This document shows positions 17,626 through 26,929 of a stretch of 64,000 nucleotides of DNA, piece by piece (positions within the stretch are counted from its first letter, which is position 1; each line of letters opens with the position of its first letter). The notes under the pieces are model-generated. The model saw only the letters and a program-made list of their open reading frames with translations. It was not told where the DNA came from and ran no database searches. The position numbers and the translations under genes were made by a program. Source of the DNA: JBCAXA01 sp038749025 (GTDB taxonomy: Bacteria > Pseudomonadota > Gammaproteobacteria > Steroidobacterales > Woeseiaceae); assembly GCA_038749025.1 (NCBI GenBank), contig JBCDIL010000015.1, positions 25,492-89,491 on the forward strand, in the 5' to 3' direction.

Positions 17626-19107
17626 ATGCATCGTCGTAACTTCTTGAAGTCGGCCGCTTTAGTTGCCAGCGCACCGTACTTAACGGTACTACCCGGTGTC
17701 ACCACTAGCGCCGGTGAATCGCCAACGGCGTGGAAGCTCGGATGGCGCAGCGTCGATGTCGATTCGTTCGCACCACTGCCTTTGTCGATCGACGGAGAAA
17801 TTCCCGCTGACGTAGTTGGAACGCTGTACCGCAACGGGCCCGCGAAATTGGAGCGCGCCGGTGTCCGCTACAAGCACTGGTTCGATGGCGACGGCATGAT
17901 CCAGCAGTTCCGGATCACGCCGGATTCAATCGTCCACCAGGGTAAGTTTGTCGCGACGACCAAATACGTTGAGGAAGAAGCGGCCGGTCAGTTCCTGTAT
18001 TCGGGTGCCGGGACAGAGCTGCCGGCCACTCAAGGGTGGCGCAACAACGACAGCGGCAATGTAGCAAACACGGCCCTGCTTCCGTTTGACGGCGAACTGC
18101 TGGCCCTGTGGGAAGGCGGCTCGGCGTATCGCGTTGATGCCGACACGCTGCAAACCCTGGGTCGTAAGGACTGGAGCGATGAGCTGAAGCACATGCCGTT
18201 TTCGGCTCACCCGTTGGTCGATACTGAAGGCACGGTCTGGAACGTAGGGAGCGCAACTTACTCGGGCGGTAGCGGTGCGATCGTTGTTTACCGGATCGAT
18301 ACCGCCGGCGAAGTGGTCGCGACAGAGCTTATCAAGACACCGTTTGCCGGGTACATGCACAGCTTCACGATGAGTGAGCGCCACCTTATCTTTTACATTG
18401 GGCCACACGTCTTCGAGCGCGGCGGCTCGACGTTTGTGAACAGCTTTCAGTGGCAACCGGATCGCGGCAGCCGGCTCCTAGTTGTTGAGAAAGACGACCT
18501 GTCCTCTCAACGCTGGTTCGAGGCGCCGTCCGGTTTTGTTTTTCACTGCGCCAACGCCTACGAACAACGCGGCCGTATCATCGCGAACATGAGTCTCTAT
18601 GAAGATGCCGGCATCATGGATACGGCTATGTTCGGTCTGTTGGATACATCCGCTGATGCGCCGACCGAGTACCCGCAGTTCCCGCGCGCTGAGCTCGCGA
18701 CAGTCGAATTGGACCTGACTAGCGGCAAAGTACACGTGCAGTCGAGTGGCGAACTACTCGAGTTTCCCGGTAGCGATGCCCGTCTCGGGTATCGCGCGAA
18801 AGCGATCTTCGGAACTGGCCATGCACCCAGCGAACGTCCAACGTATTCGAACGCCGTGGTACGCATTGATCCAACAACCGGCAAAGTTAATCGCGCAATC
18901 TTTCCCGATGAACATATCGTCGAAGAACCGTTGTTCGTCGGCGGATCAAGCGGTAACGACTGGCTCGTGGGCACGTTCCTCGATCTCGGGCGCGAGCAGA
19001 CGGGTGTCTATGTTCTCGACGCGAACAACTTAGCGGGCGGGCCGGTTGCTATGGCACGGATGGAGCGGGCACTGCCGCTAGGGTTTCACGGATGCTTTAC
19101 AGGGTAA
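17626..19107 (+). CDS. Carotenoid oxygenase family protein with Tat-type signal
   Basis: A 493-residue iron-dependent enzyme of the carotenoid cleavage dioxygenase/RPE65 fold, expected to split a conjugated double bond with O2. The N-terminus RRNFLKSAALVASAP is a twin-arginine export signal, so the folded enzyme should be exported. The four metal histidines are present, in AHPLVD (about residue 197), YMHSF (about 245), FHCANA (about 307) and the C-terminal GFHGCF. Propeller strands such as YRNGPAKLERAGVRYKHWFDGDGM are typical. The substrate may be a carotenoid, apocarotenoid or stilbene-like phenolic; it is unknown here. It shares an operon with the DUF2141 gene, and its 3' end overlaps the convergent membrane gene by 11 bases. 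Confidence 0.9.
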   Translation: MHRRNFLKSAALVASAPYLTVLPGVTTSAGESPTAWKLGWRSVDVDSFAPLPLSIDGEIPADVVGTLYRNGPAKLERAGVRYKHWFDGDGMIQQFRITPDSIVHQGKFVATTKYVEEEAAGQFLYSGAGTELPATQGWRNNDSGNVANTALLPFDGELLALWEGGSAYRVDADTLQTLGRKDWSDELKHMPFSAHPLVDTEGTVWNVGSATYSGGSGAIVVYRIDTAGEVVATELIKTPFAGYMHSFTMSERHLIFYIGPHVFERGGSTFVNSFQWQPDRGSRLLVVEKDDLSSQRWFEAPSGFVFHCANAYEQRGRIIANMSLYEDAGIMDTAMFGLLDTSADAPTEYPQFPRAELATVELDLTSGKVHVQSSGELLEFPGSDARLGYRAKAIFGTGHAPSERPTYSNAVVRIDPTTGKVNRAIFPDEHIVEEPLFVGGSSGNDWLVGTFLDLGREQTGVYVLDANNLAGGPVAMARMERALPLGFHGCFTG

Positions 19108-19558
19108 ATACAGACGTACGTACCGTGTTCTCGAAAAGGACTGCGAATTCGCCTAAGGCGATACTCGCTGCTTGATCGACCGTTGCGGCGGATACATCGA
19201 TGGTACTGAGCGTCAGGCGACTCACTGTTTCGAGGTCCACGTCCCCGAAGACGCCGGCCAGCACGATCAACGCGCCGATGAGAATGATCGTCGATACAAC
19301 GCTGATCCCGAGACCACGCCAGAACGTTGTACCCAATATGTTTGCGTAGATCAGCGCGCCGATTGCCCCGGAGACGAAAAAGCCAATCAAGCCATCGCCG
19401 AGAAACGCGTCAATAACAACCGATACCAAGAACGCCAGAAAAACGGCGAGCAACGCCGATCCAAACCCAGTGTTGGCGGCACCGAACATGCGGGCCGCAA
19501 GCATGACGGGTAAGGCGATGATCACCGCCAGGACGATTAGCGCGAAAATGATTCCCAT
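19097..19558 (-). CDS. Small integral membrane protein, unknown
   Basis: A 153-residue protein with four hydrophobic helices starting at GIIFALIVLAVIIALPVMLAA, then SALLAVFLAFLVSVVIDAFLG, a third helix through GLIGFFVSGAIGALIYA and a fourth through GISVVSTIILIGALIVLAG. The last 45 residues are more polar and should lie outside the membrane. No family is recognised. It converges on the carotenoid oxygenase gene, sharing 11 bases at the ends. Start ATG at 19558 is supported by the membrane segment beginning immediately after it. Confidence 0.65.
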   Translation of the reverse strand: MGIIFALIVLAVIIALPVMLAARMFGAANTGFGSALLAVFLAFLVSVVIDAFLGDGLIGFFVSGAIGALIYANILGTTFWRGLGISVVSTIILIGALIVLAGVFGDVDLETVSRLTLSTIDVSAATVDQAASIALGEFAVLFENTVRTSVFTL

Positions 19559-19631
19559 GAAATTGATCTATGCCCCTGGAGTAGAAGACGTTCGTGAGAC
19601 CGGTACCTGCAATATACCGCCGCCTAGCAGA

Positions 19632-20321
19632 CTAACAAGTGAGCGATTCGATAAACCGTACGATTTCCGCTACGGCTTGTTTCGGTTGTGTCTGCAGAAC
19701 CATATGGGGAGCGGCCAATGCCGCTGCCTGCATCGTGGGTAGGTGCCGGCGGATATGATCGACACTTGCGCGTGAGACCAGTCGGTCATTGGTGCCGGAA
19801 AGGCTTAGAACCGGTACGCGAATGGTCTTGAGTTCGCCAGTCACATCGATTCGCGCGATGGCTTTCAGTCGGCCTGTCAATACGGCGTCATCGACTTTGT
19901 CTAATGCACGTTGCAGGTCCGCTTTGCGTTCCTGACTAGCGGCGCTGCCGAGTAACGTGAGCCCGGTGAGAGACAGCGGTACCTTTTTTATCGAAAACCA
20001 TCCCGTGAGCCCCTGGAACGGTGCCAGCAACGGTTTTGGGTTACGAGCGAACGTGCAACAGAGGATCAGACCAACAAGACCGCTAGGTTGCTCCGCCGCC
20101 AGCTTGATTGCGATAGGGCCCGAGAAGGACTCGCCGAGTACGACGTAGGGCTCATCGGTTGGTAGTCGCTCTCGAACGTAGGCGGTGAGATCGGCGTAGT
20201 CGAGAAACGTATTGAGCGGATACGCAATGACCGTCGCCTCGATCGTACCTGGCAACTCGCTGACGAACGGTGAAAAGAGCTCTCCGGTGCCATCCATGCC
20301 CGGCAGTAGGACTAGCTTCAT
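19632..20321 (-). CDS. Alpha/beta-hydrolase fold enzyme
   Basis: A 229-residue hydrolase. The start at ATG 20321 gives the usual beginning MKLVLLPGMDGTGELF, where LLPGMDGTG forms the oxyanion strand and loop. The nucleophile elbow is GESFSG (Ser around residue 81). The Asp (GTNDRLVS) and the catalytic His (AAPHMVL) follow in the normal order. The N-terminal GTG at 20369 would add 16 residues of no known type. Substrate is unknown; small esters, lactones or thioesters are possible. It is divergent from the sulfatase gene, with about 90 bp between starts. Confidence 0.85.
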   Translation of the reverse strand: MKLVLLPGMDGTGELFSPFVSELPGTIEATVIAYPLNTFLDYADLTAYVRERLPTDEPYVVLGESFSGPIAIKLAAEQPSGLVGLILCCTFARNPKPLLAPFQGLTGWFSIKKVPLSLTGLTLLGSAASQERKADLQRALDKVDDAVLTGRLKAIARIDVTGELKTIRVPVLSLSGTNDRLVSRASVDHIRRHLPTMQAAALAAPHMVLQTQPKQAVAEIVRFIESLTC

Positions 20322-20411
20322 ACGCGGAAACTGGCTTGCAAACACTCTCTGCTGGTATCGATCAAACACCTATGCTCTAGTGACAAAGCTACTCGTCGAA
20401 CTAACCCGACT

Positions 20412-21830
20412 GTGAAACTTCCGACGACCCGATCTCGCACGTTGTTGATCGCCGCCTTGAGTCTACTGCCTTGTGGGGCAGTAGCCGCGACGCAGCCTAA
20501 TATAGTGATCATTTACGTCGATGACTTGGGCTACGGCGACCTCGCCAGCTTCGGTCATCCGGTTATTGAGACACCGCATCTCGATGCACTAGCCGCTGAC
20601 GGCGTCACGCTCACCAATTATTACGCACCCTCGCCACTGTGCTCACCATCGCGAGCGGCATTGTTAACCGGTCGGCACCCGTACCGAACCGGTATTCGCA
20701 GTTGGATCCCCGGCGGCAGCGGTATCTATTTACGCGACGAAGAGCTAACGCTCGCTGAAGTTCTTCAGGATACCGGTTACGCGACAGCGTTAATCGGTAA
20801 GTGGCATTTGAACTCGGACCTCGGCGACGCGTCACAGCCACAACCGTTGGACCAGGGGTTCGACTATTTCTACGGCCACAATGCCTTTCAGATACCAACC
20901 AGCCGCAACCCAACCAATATCTACCGAGGCCGCGAGCAGCTCGGCGAGCAAGACGGCTACATCGCCGAGTTGTACGCCGATGAGGCGATCGCGTGGCTGC
21001 GACAGCGCGATGCCGAGCAACCGTACTTCTTAATGTTCAGTATGGCCGAACCGCACACGACCTTCGAAAACCCGCCCGAGTTTAACGAGCGCTACCGTGA
21101 CTATACCGACGGCGCGGTCGTACCAATTCCCTCGGGCGGGGCGAAGCCCCCCGCTGATTTATTGGTCCCGCGCGGACCCGGTGAGTATTACGCCAACGTC
21201 ACTTACATGGACTTCCAGATCGGTCGCTTGCTTGACGCCCTTCGCGAACTGGACATGTACGACAACACCGTGATCGTTTTCGCCAGTGACAATGGCCCGG
21301 TTACGGAAGACTGGCGCACGTGGTGGGAAGTCAACGCGCATGGTAGTACGGGCGGCTTTCGCGGTCGTAAGCATCGTGTTTACGACGGCGGCATCCGCGT
21401 ACCCGCCATCGTGCGATGGCCAGGCGTTACCGATCCGGGAGCGATCAGCGATGAATTGGTTGTTGGTACTGACTTTTTTACAACGCTGGTCAACTTGGCG
21501 AGTGCTCGCCTTCCTGACGACCGACCGATCGATGGTATCGATATCCGCAGCGCCCTGGCTGGTAAAGCGCTAAAGGAGCGAACGCTGCTGTGGGCGTTAG
21601 AAGATGCCGACGGACCGGATTACGCGATTCGGCAAGGCGACTGGAAGCTACTCATCGATGATCAGCGTCGACCGGTTGCGCTTTACGATTTGGCCAACGA
21701 TCGGTTGGAGTTGCTTGATGCGATTGAAGACCACAAAGATATCGGTGAGCGTCTACTAGCCGTGTTTAACGGCCTCATGGCAAAGATTGACCAAGACCCG
21801 TTGCGTCCCAATGGCGACGCAACAAACTGA
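20412..21830 (+). CDS. Exported type I sulfatase (arylsulfatase family)
   Basis: A 472-residue enzyme cleaving sulfate esters, exported by an N-terminal signal (LLIAALSLLPCGAVAA). Start is GTG at 20412. The calcium site DDLGYGD, the modified-cysteine motif CSPSRAALLTGR (Cys would be converted to formylglycine), the K and H residues of IGKWHLN and the FASDNGP block near residue 295 identify a type I sulfatase. No formylglycine-generating enzyme is in the window, so the activating enzyme must be elsewhere. Substrate is not clear; marine members often act on sulfated polysaccharides, which is compatible with the neighbouring sensor type but not proven. Confidence 0.92.
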   Translation: MKLPTTRSRTLLIAALSLLPCGAVAATQPNIVIIYVDDLGYGDLASFGHPVIETPHLDALAADGVTLTNYYAPSPLCSPSRAALLTGRHPYRTGIRSWIPGGSGIYLRDEELTLAEVLQDTGYATALIGKWHLNSDLGDASQPQPLDQGFDYFYGHNAFQIPTSRNPTNIYRGREQLGEQDGYIAELYADEAIAWLRQRDAEQPYFLMFSMAEPHTTFENPPEFNERYRDYTDGAVVPIPSGGAKPPADLLVPRGPGEYYANVTYMDFQIGRLLDALRELDMYDNTVIVFASDNGPVTEDWRTWWEVNAHGSTGGFRGRKHRVYDGGIRVPAIVRWPGVTDPGAISDELVVGTDFFTTLVNLASARLPDDRPIDGIDIRSALAGKALKERTLLWALEDADGPDYAIRQGDWKLLIDDQRRPVALYDLANDRLELLDAIEDHKDIGERLLAVFNGLMAKIDQDPLRPNGDATN

Positions 21831-21837
21831 AAACGGA

Positions 21838-22233
21838 TTAGCTCCTGCTCGCAGCTGCTGCTTCTCTTGAACGAAACCGCCGGGTACGAACGTAGACATC
21901 AGCCAGAAGGTACACAGCGCAGACTAGCGGTAGTATCGCCAATGGATGGAGCAAGGCGAGCCACCAACGATTCGGAGACAGCAAGACAACGGCGCCTACC
22001 AGTGCGACGATGCCGAACAACAGCCCGATGTACGCGGCCGGCGATTCAAAGCCGAGGCTGATACGCCAGATCGCAATGGTTCCATAAACACCAGCGAGGC
22101 CAAGTACCGAAAACACCGCACCGATTACGCTTCCCGCCGTCATTAGGGAACCTAATCCATTCGATAGGGCCATGGCCGCGAAATTACACCAGTAAGTAGC
22201 GGGCAAGGCGCCAGCAATAACCAAGACGGTCAT
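21838..22233 (-). CDS. Small membrane protein, unknown
   Basis: A 131-residue protein with four helices: LVIAGALPATYWCNFAAMAL, SLMTAGSVIGAVFSVLGLAGVYG, AAYIGLLFGIVALVGAVVLL and LLHPLAILPLVCAVYLLADV, then a basic tail. The start at ATG 22233 was chosen because the frame upstream overlaps the end of the HEAT-repeat gene and reads as non-membrane. It follows that gene by 49 bp and may be co-transcribed. No family recognised. It ends 7 bp from the convergent sulfatase stop. Confidence 0.6.
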   Translation of the reverse strand: MTVLVIAGALPATYWCNFAAMALSNGLGSLMTAGSVIGAVFSVLGLAGVYGTIAIWRISLGFESPAAYIGLLFGIVALVGAVVLLSPNRWWLALLHPLAILPLVCAVYLLADVYVRTRRFRSREAAAASRS

Positions 22234-22282
22234 TCGCAGCTTGCCGGTCGTTGATCGTGGGACTCGGATCGTATTCTCGATG

Positions 22283-23656
22283 TTAGGGAAGGCTATCAAG
22301 GAATCTTGTTGCCGCCTTGCGAACCAGCGGCGACTCATCGTCAACCGCTGCGGTGTCGATGACAGCGCGCACGCCCGGCTCACCGGTAAAATCAAGAAGA
22401 CTGCTAACAATGTACTCACGAACAGTCTCATCGGTCTCAGATAGAAACGCGTCGATAAGTATTGGCGCGGCACTCGCTTTTCCGAAGCCCCCAAGATAAA
22501 CCCAGATTTCACGGCGTAATGTGTCGTCTTCGACAGACCGAGCCCACTCGGCCATACCGGTGAGTAAATCAGGGTCAGCTTGAAAGGGCTCGGCGTCGTC
22601 GATCCTATACAGCTGGAACATCGCCACACGTCGGTCTTGCATGCTTAATGACTTGTTTAGGATTCTTTCACGTAGGTAGTCGATCGACTCACCGTTCGTA
22701 GCCGAGGATAGAAACGCTGCCTCCCGCACCGCTGCATCTGTATCGCTTTGATGTGCGTCGGTCAGGGCATCAACGACCGCGGGATCGGCAACATGAAATT
22801 GCAGCGCTATTGCAGCGACGCGGCGAACCGTCGCATCGGGATCATTAGCAAGCGCTGATAGCAATGGGGCAGTCAGACTTGAGTCGCGTACGCCGCGCAT
22901 GACGCCCCAAACTTGAGTACGGACTTGCGGGTCATCTGATGACTGGGCTAATTCAACCGCTGCAAGCGCCACTTCGCCCGACAACGATTCTCCGCCATCG
23001 GCGTATTCCATCGGATGTGTCCCTGCCATAAACGGCGGACGCATACTGGACAACGCTTCAACACGTTGTTCGATGCTAAGGCTCTGATCCAGTAAGGCGA
23101 CCCTGGCTACTTGCTTGTCATCGAAGTATTGCTTAGCGCGCGCTAGTTTGTTGGCCGCCATATCGGCGGAAATTGCTACGAATTCATCCAGTTGTTTAGT
23201 AAACACTGGAGAAAGTCCTGTTTCCGGATCCCAGGGTTCTCTGGAATAAGCATAACCACTGACGTATTGGGTGCCGGTTGAGACTCGCGAAAACGCATAC
23301 CGGAGCGCATATCCGTTTCTATGGGGTCTTACGCCGCCTTCTAGCATCTTGCCGGCGCCTAACTGTGCCGCCCATTCACGCGGCTCTAGTGCGGATGTCG
23401 CGAAAGCCTCAACACTGTCGGCGTCGATGACGGACCAGTCACCGCTTTCGGCAAGCTTGCTGTTCAAGTATTCATAAACGGCCGTTGCAATGTTTTCGAA
23501 GGCTGGGTCGACCGACAGCGCCTCGATCGGTAAGACGACGATCGATGCCGGATCGAGCGTCGTATCGATTTCGGTCGCTTCTCTATCGCTCGGCTGAGAG
23601 AGCGCAGTAGCTGAATAGACTAGGCCTAGCGCGAGTCCAACAATGATCTTGTCCAT
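22283..23656 (-). CDS. Exported TolB-like/HEAT-repeat protein, copy 1
   Basis: A 457-residue exported protein (signal through LALGLVYSATALS). Residues about 30-170 resemble the TolB-like or adenylate-cyclase-associated N-terminal fold (SIVVLPIEALSVDPAFENIAT, where such domains read VLPFxNLSxDPE). The remaining part is a run of HEAT repeats (DPDATVRRVAAIAL, DTDAAVREAAFLSS, DETVREYIVSSLLDF, SPLVRKAATRFL). Such repeats bind other proteins or peptides. The next gene upstream on the same strand is a paralog with the same order of domains. Function is unknown; an envelope scaffold or binding role is inferred. An AGGAG lies eight bases before the ATG. Confidence 0.72.
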   Translation of the reverse strand: MDKIIVGLALGLVYSATALSQPSDREATEIDTTLDPASIVVLPIEALSVDPAFENIATAVYEYLNSKLAESGDWSVIDADSVEAFATSALEPREWAAQLGAGKMLEGGVRPHRNGYALRYAFSRVSTGTQYVSGYAYSREPWDPETGLSPVFTKQLDEFVAISADMAANKLARAKQYFDDKQVARVALLDQSLSIEQRVEALSSMRPPFMAGTHPMEYADGGESLSGEVALAAVELAQSSDDPQVRTQVWGVMRGVRDSSLTAPLLSALANDPDATVRRVAAIALQFHVADPAVVDALTDAHQSDTDAAVREAAFLSSATNGESIDYLRERILNKSLSMQDRRVAMFQLYRIDDAEPFQADPDLLTGMAEWARSVEDDTLRREIWVYLGGFGKASAAPILIDAFLSETDETVREYIVSSLLDFTGEPGVRAVIDTAAVDDESPLVRKAATRFLDSLP

Positions 23657-23794
23657 GGCAAACTCCTAGCGGTCTATAGCTGTTTGAATTAGGACTAACT
23701 GAGGCGGTTTCTGTTCCCTGTACCGAAATTTCTGCCGGACACCGTTATCCGCTACGAACTCGCCACAACCAACAGTAGCGCCGTCGATCGGAAA

Positions 23795-25174
23795 CTACTG
23801 GACTGCTGAGCGCTCAAGAGACCACTGTGCCGCTTTGCGTACCAGCGGCGATTCGTCTTCCTCGGCCGCTCGAACCAGCGTATCGCGGACGCCTGGCTCA
23901 TCGATCAACTGGTGCAGAGCGGACACGATCGATTCCCGCACCGTTTCATCCGGCTCGTTGGCCAATGCTGTCGTCAATACACTCGGTGCAGTCGTACCGC
24001 CAAGCTGGCCGACCACGTACCAAATTGAACCGCGCGTCGATCGGTCATCTAAAGATCGAGCCCAGCTCGCCAGTCCATTGACTAACTCGGCATCGACGGT
24101 GAGTGGTTCCGATTGATACAGCGTCGATATCCGGTACATCGCTGTACGTCGTTCCCATCCAGACAAGTTGTCGTCCAACACCTTGCTGCGTAAGTGGGCA
24201 AGCCGCCCGGCCGGCGTAGCCGATGCGAAGAATGCGGCCTCCTGTACATGCACATCTGCATCGGTATCAACAACGAGCTGAAGCACCTCGGTAACATTGG
24301 GATCGAGCGCGTGTGTTTCTAATGCTGTGGCGGCAATACGTCGGACCATAGCGTCTGGATCGTTTTCGACGGCCGCCAACAAAGGTGTAACAAGACTACG
24401 ATCCGGTACTCCGTGCATGATGTTCCAGACAGTACCTCGAACCTTCGGATCGGCCGATGATTGCGCCAATTCAATGGCGGCAAGTGCGACTTCGCCCGAC
24501 AGCGATTCGCCGTTATCTGCGTAGGCTTTTGTCGCTGATTCGCCCATTGTGGGTGGACACAGATCTAGTAACGCCTGCAGTCGCTCATCGGCACTTTTGG
24601 TCGAGTCAAGAAAGGTATGTCGAGCGACTGCCTTTGCTGACTTACGGTCTCGATCAAAGGCGCTTCGGCGTTGGAATATGTCGGCGAATGACGCAACTGC
24701 ATCGTCGATTTGCTCGATAAGCTGAGGCGAAAGATGCGTACTAGAATCAGAGGAAGCACGCGCATACGTACTGCCGCTAAGGTGGTGCGACCCAGTCGCC
24801 ACATCGACAAATGCGTAACGATAGGAAAAACCATCGCGGGAAGGGCTAACGCTGCTCTCTAGTACGGTGGCCGCACCTAGTTGCTTGGCCCATTCCACTG
24901 ACTGTAGCTCGGCTTCAACAAATGCCTCGACGCGCTCCGGGGAAACGATGGTCCAATGAGTCGAGTCGCTCAGTAGGTAGGTAACGTGCTGGTACACCGC
25001 CGATGCGATGTCAGCGTACGCCGGATCGACCGATAATGCCTCAACAGGCAATACCGCGATCGATGCGGTATCCAATAACGCAGTGGTGTCGGACGCTTCA
25101 TTCTCTGCCAACTGCGCCAACGCAACGGTCGGTCCGAGAACGTAGGCCAACAACCCCAAAACGATCGTTCGCAT
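23795..25174 (-). CDS. Exported TolB-like/HEAT-repeat protein, copy 2
   Basis: A 459-residue paralog of the downstream gene, with the same layout: signal peptide, TolB-like domain (SIAVLPVEALSVDPAYADIAS), the shared linker GESLSGEVALAAIELAQSS and HEAT repeats ending DESPLVRKAAQWSLE. Much of it aligns with the neighbour without gaps; by eye roughly half of the residues match, highest in the linker and first repeats. A strong AGGAGGG precedes the ATG. It lies 138 bp upstream of copy 1, so the two arose by tandem duplication and may be expressed together. The TolB-like and HEAT parts may measure or bind envelope components; this is inference. Confidence 0.72.
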   Translation of the reverse strand: MRTIVLGLLAYVLGPTVALAQLAENEASDTTALLDTASIAVLPVEALSVDPAYADIASAVYQHVTYLLSDSTHWTIVSPERVEAFVEAELQSVEWAKQLGAATVLESSVSPSRDGFSYRYAFVDVATGSHHLSGSTYARASSDSSTHLSPQLIEQIDDAVASFADIFQRRSAFDRDRKSAKAVARHTFLDSTKSADERLQALLDLCPPTMGESATKAYADNGESLSGEVALAAIELAQSSADPKVRGTVWNIMHGVPDRSLVTPLLAAVENDPDAMVRRIAATALETHALDPNVTEVLQLVVDTDADVHVQEAAFFASATPAGRLAHLRSKVLDDNLSGWERRTAMYRISTLYQSEPLTVDAELVNGLASWARSLDDRSTRGSIWYVVGQLGGTTAPSVLTTALANEPDETVRESIVSALHQLIDEPGVRDTLVRAAEEDESPLVRKAAQWSLERSAVQ

Positions 25175-25260
25175 AAGACCCTCCTGCCTGCTGGCAATTG
25201 GCTGAAGTTACTCTTACGACAACGTACCTGTTAACTGTATCCCATACCCGCGACGGAAGT

Positions 25261-25935
25261 TCATTTTCGCCGAGTTCTTAACCGCTTGTTCTCCAGCGCC
25301 TCCTCGCGCATCCGTTTTTTAGTCGCCGCGAACGAGCATATAGGGCATGTCGATAAGTCATGAAAGCGCGCGGGGCAATACTCGCGCCCAAAGAAGATGA
25401 TCTGCAGATGCAGCTTGTTCCACAGCTCACGAGGAAAGACACGTTTAAGGTCCGCTTCGGTCTTTGTCACGTTCGCGCCGTCGGAGAGACCCCAGCGGGC
25501 GGCGAGCCGATGAATGTGAGTGTCCACGGGGAATGCTGGCACACCGAATGCCTGTGACATAACAACCGAGGCTGTTTTGTGCCCGACGCCGGGCAGCGCC
25601 TCCAGGCCTTCGAACGTCTGTGGAACCTTGCCGCCATCGGCAACGAGCATCTCGGCGAGACCTTTGATGTTCTTCGCTTTCGACGGTGCTAAGCCCAGTT
25701 GGCGGATGTAGCCGAGAATCTCACTCACCGGTAGCATTGCCATCGCAAACGGGTCCGGCGCACGCGCGAATAACGCCGGCGTTACCTCGTTAACTTTCTT
25801 GTCCGTCGTCTGGGCGGACAACAAAACAGCGATGAGCAGGGTAAACGTATCGGTGTGATCCAGCGGTACCGGCGTCTCTGGATACAACGCTTCGAGCTTG
25901 GTAACGATTTGTTCGGCTTTTTCTTCGCGGCGCAT
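25261..25935 (-). CDS. nth: Endonuclease III-type DNA glycosylase with atypical iron-sulfur loop
   Basis: A 224-residue base-excision repair enzyme that removes oxidised pyrimidines and cuts the abasic strand. The DHTDTFTLLIAVLLSAQTTDKKVN start, helix-hairpin-helix LPGVGHKTASVV (catalytic Lys in GHK) and the catalytic Asp in VDTHIHRLAARWG are all present. The C-terminal cluster loop reads C-X9-C-X2-C (EYCPARFHDLSTCPICSF) with no fourth cysteine in the usual place, unlike C-X6-C-X2-C-X5-C, so a 4Fe-4S cluster may be missing or incomplete. Length is otherwise normal. It is separated from the XRE regulator upstream by 88 bp on the same strand. Confidence 0.93.
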   Translation of the reverse strand: MRREEKAEQIVTKLEALYPETPVPLDHTDTFTLLIAVLLSAQTTDKKVNEVTPALFARAPDPFAMAMLPVSEILGYIRQLGLAPSKAKNIKGLAEMLVADGGKVPQTFEGLEALPGVGHKTASVVMSQAFGVPAFPVDTHIHRLAARWGLSDGANVTKTEADLKRVFPRELWNKLHLQIIFFGREYCPARFHDLSTCPICSFAATKKRMREEALENKRLRTRRK

Positions 25936-26023
25936 AGCAACTGTTCATCGAACTGCATAACGGTGATTGTGACACCGGTTTCTGCAACAGTCGCTGCCGC
26001 CGGTCGGTCACGATGTGGACGCA

Positions 26024-26767
26024 CTAGTCGCGCGGTACCCGCCTTAGCTTGGTGAACATCGCGAACTCCCACGGGCGAATGGCCATCGTAGCACCGCAGC
26101 CGCGTAGTTCATGCGCTGGCAAGCGCGCGTCTTGGCGAGCCAGGTCATCGAAGGTTTGCAATAGGCGCTCGAACTCCTGCTGCATGACTTGGTAGGAACG
26201 TTCGCTCAACCGTGCGCCAACGAAGTGCATAGCCGCATTGTCCTCGTCGAACGCATCGTTGAAGAAATCCGGTTGCACTTGCTGGCGAAAAAACCGCTGC
26301 ACCGGCCCTTTGTTGCGCCAACTAAAATTTCGTGCGGTGAGTAACTTCACTTTGTCGTTGGACCGAATTTCCAACATACCGAGCGACTCCAGCTCCTTGA
26401 GCAACGCCTTGCCCTCCTCGGCGCTTACATCGAATGTCGCGACGATCTGATCGTAGCGCCACTGGTTCAGTAGCATGTAAATCATCAGCACGAGCTTCGG
26501 GTTCTCGAGCAGACGTAACTCTTGTTCTGGCGTTAGCTTGCTTAAGCGTGGCTCGTTGGCATTCGCCCGTGCGACTAGGTCGGCGACTTCTATGCCAGCG
26601 AAATTGCAGGTCTGCTCAAGACGTTGCAACGAGAACGAACGCTGTTGGAACAAGCGTTTAACACTCGCCTCACTGAGATCGAGCTCCTGCGCTAACGCCG
26701 CGTACGTGACGCCGGCTGCTCGTAACGCTCGCTTTAATTCAGCCACGATATTGTCGGTTTGCTGCAT
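26024..26767 (-). CDS. XRE-type helix-turn-helix regulator with a large C-terminal domain
   Basis: A 247-residue regulator from ATG 26767. Residues about 18-62 are a Cro/C1-type DNA-binding domain (VTYAALAQELDLSEASVKRLFQQRSF is the classical helix-turn-helix region). The remainder contains a winged-helix-like stretch (IYMLLNQWRYDQIVATFDVSAEEGKALLKELESLG) and an acidic helical tail. The downstream nth gene lies 88 bp beyond its stop. It is divergent from the fatty acid hydroxylase/HTTM operon with 162 bp between starts, which makes that operon its likely target. The effector is unknown. Confidence 0.82.
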   Translation of the reverse strand: MQQTDNIVAELKRALRAAGVTYAALAQELDLSEASVKRLFQQRSFSLQRLEQTCNFAGIEVADLVARANANEPRLSKLTPEQELRLLENPKLVLMIYMLLNQWRYDQIVATFDVSAEEGKALLKELESLGMLEIRSNDKVKLLTARNFSWRNKGPVQRFFRQQVQPDFFNDAFDEDNAAMHFVGARLSERSYQVMQQEFERLLQTFDDLARQDARLPAHELRGCGATMAIRPWEFAMFTKLRRVPRD

Positions 26768-26929
26768 GGTTTGGTGGTGCGCGGATAACAACGGTGAAAT
26801 TGAGGTGCGTGCCCCGGAAAGGATCAAAATACAATACTTTCGGATCTAAATATTGCTTTTTTGGTCAATTTTATGCGTTTAACGCTACTTTAGGCGACAA
26901 CAGAGGGGTCCAGCAACGAGGCGATAGGC

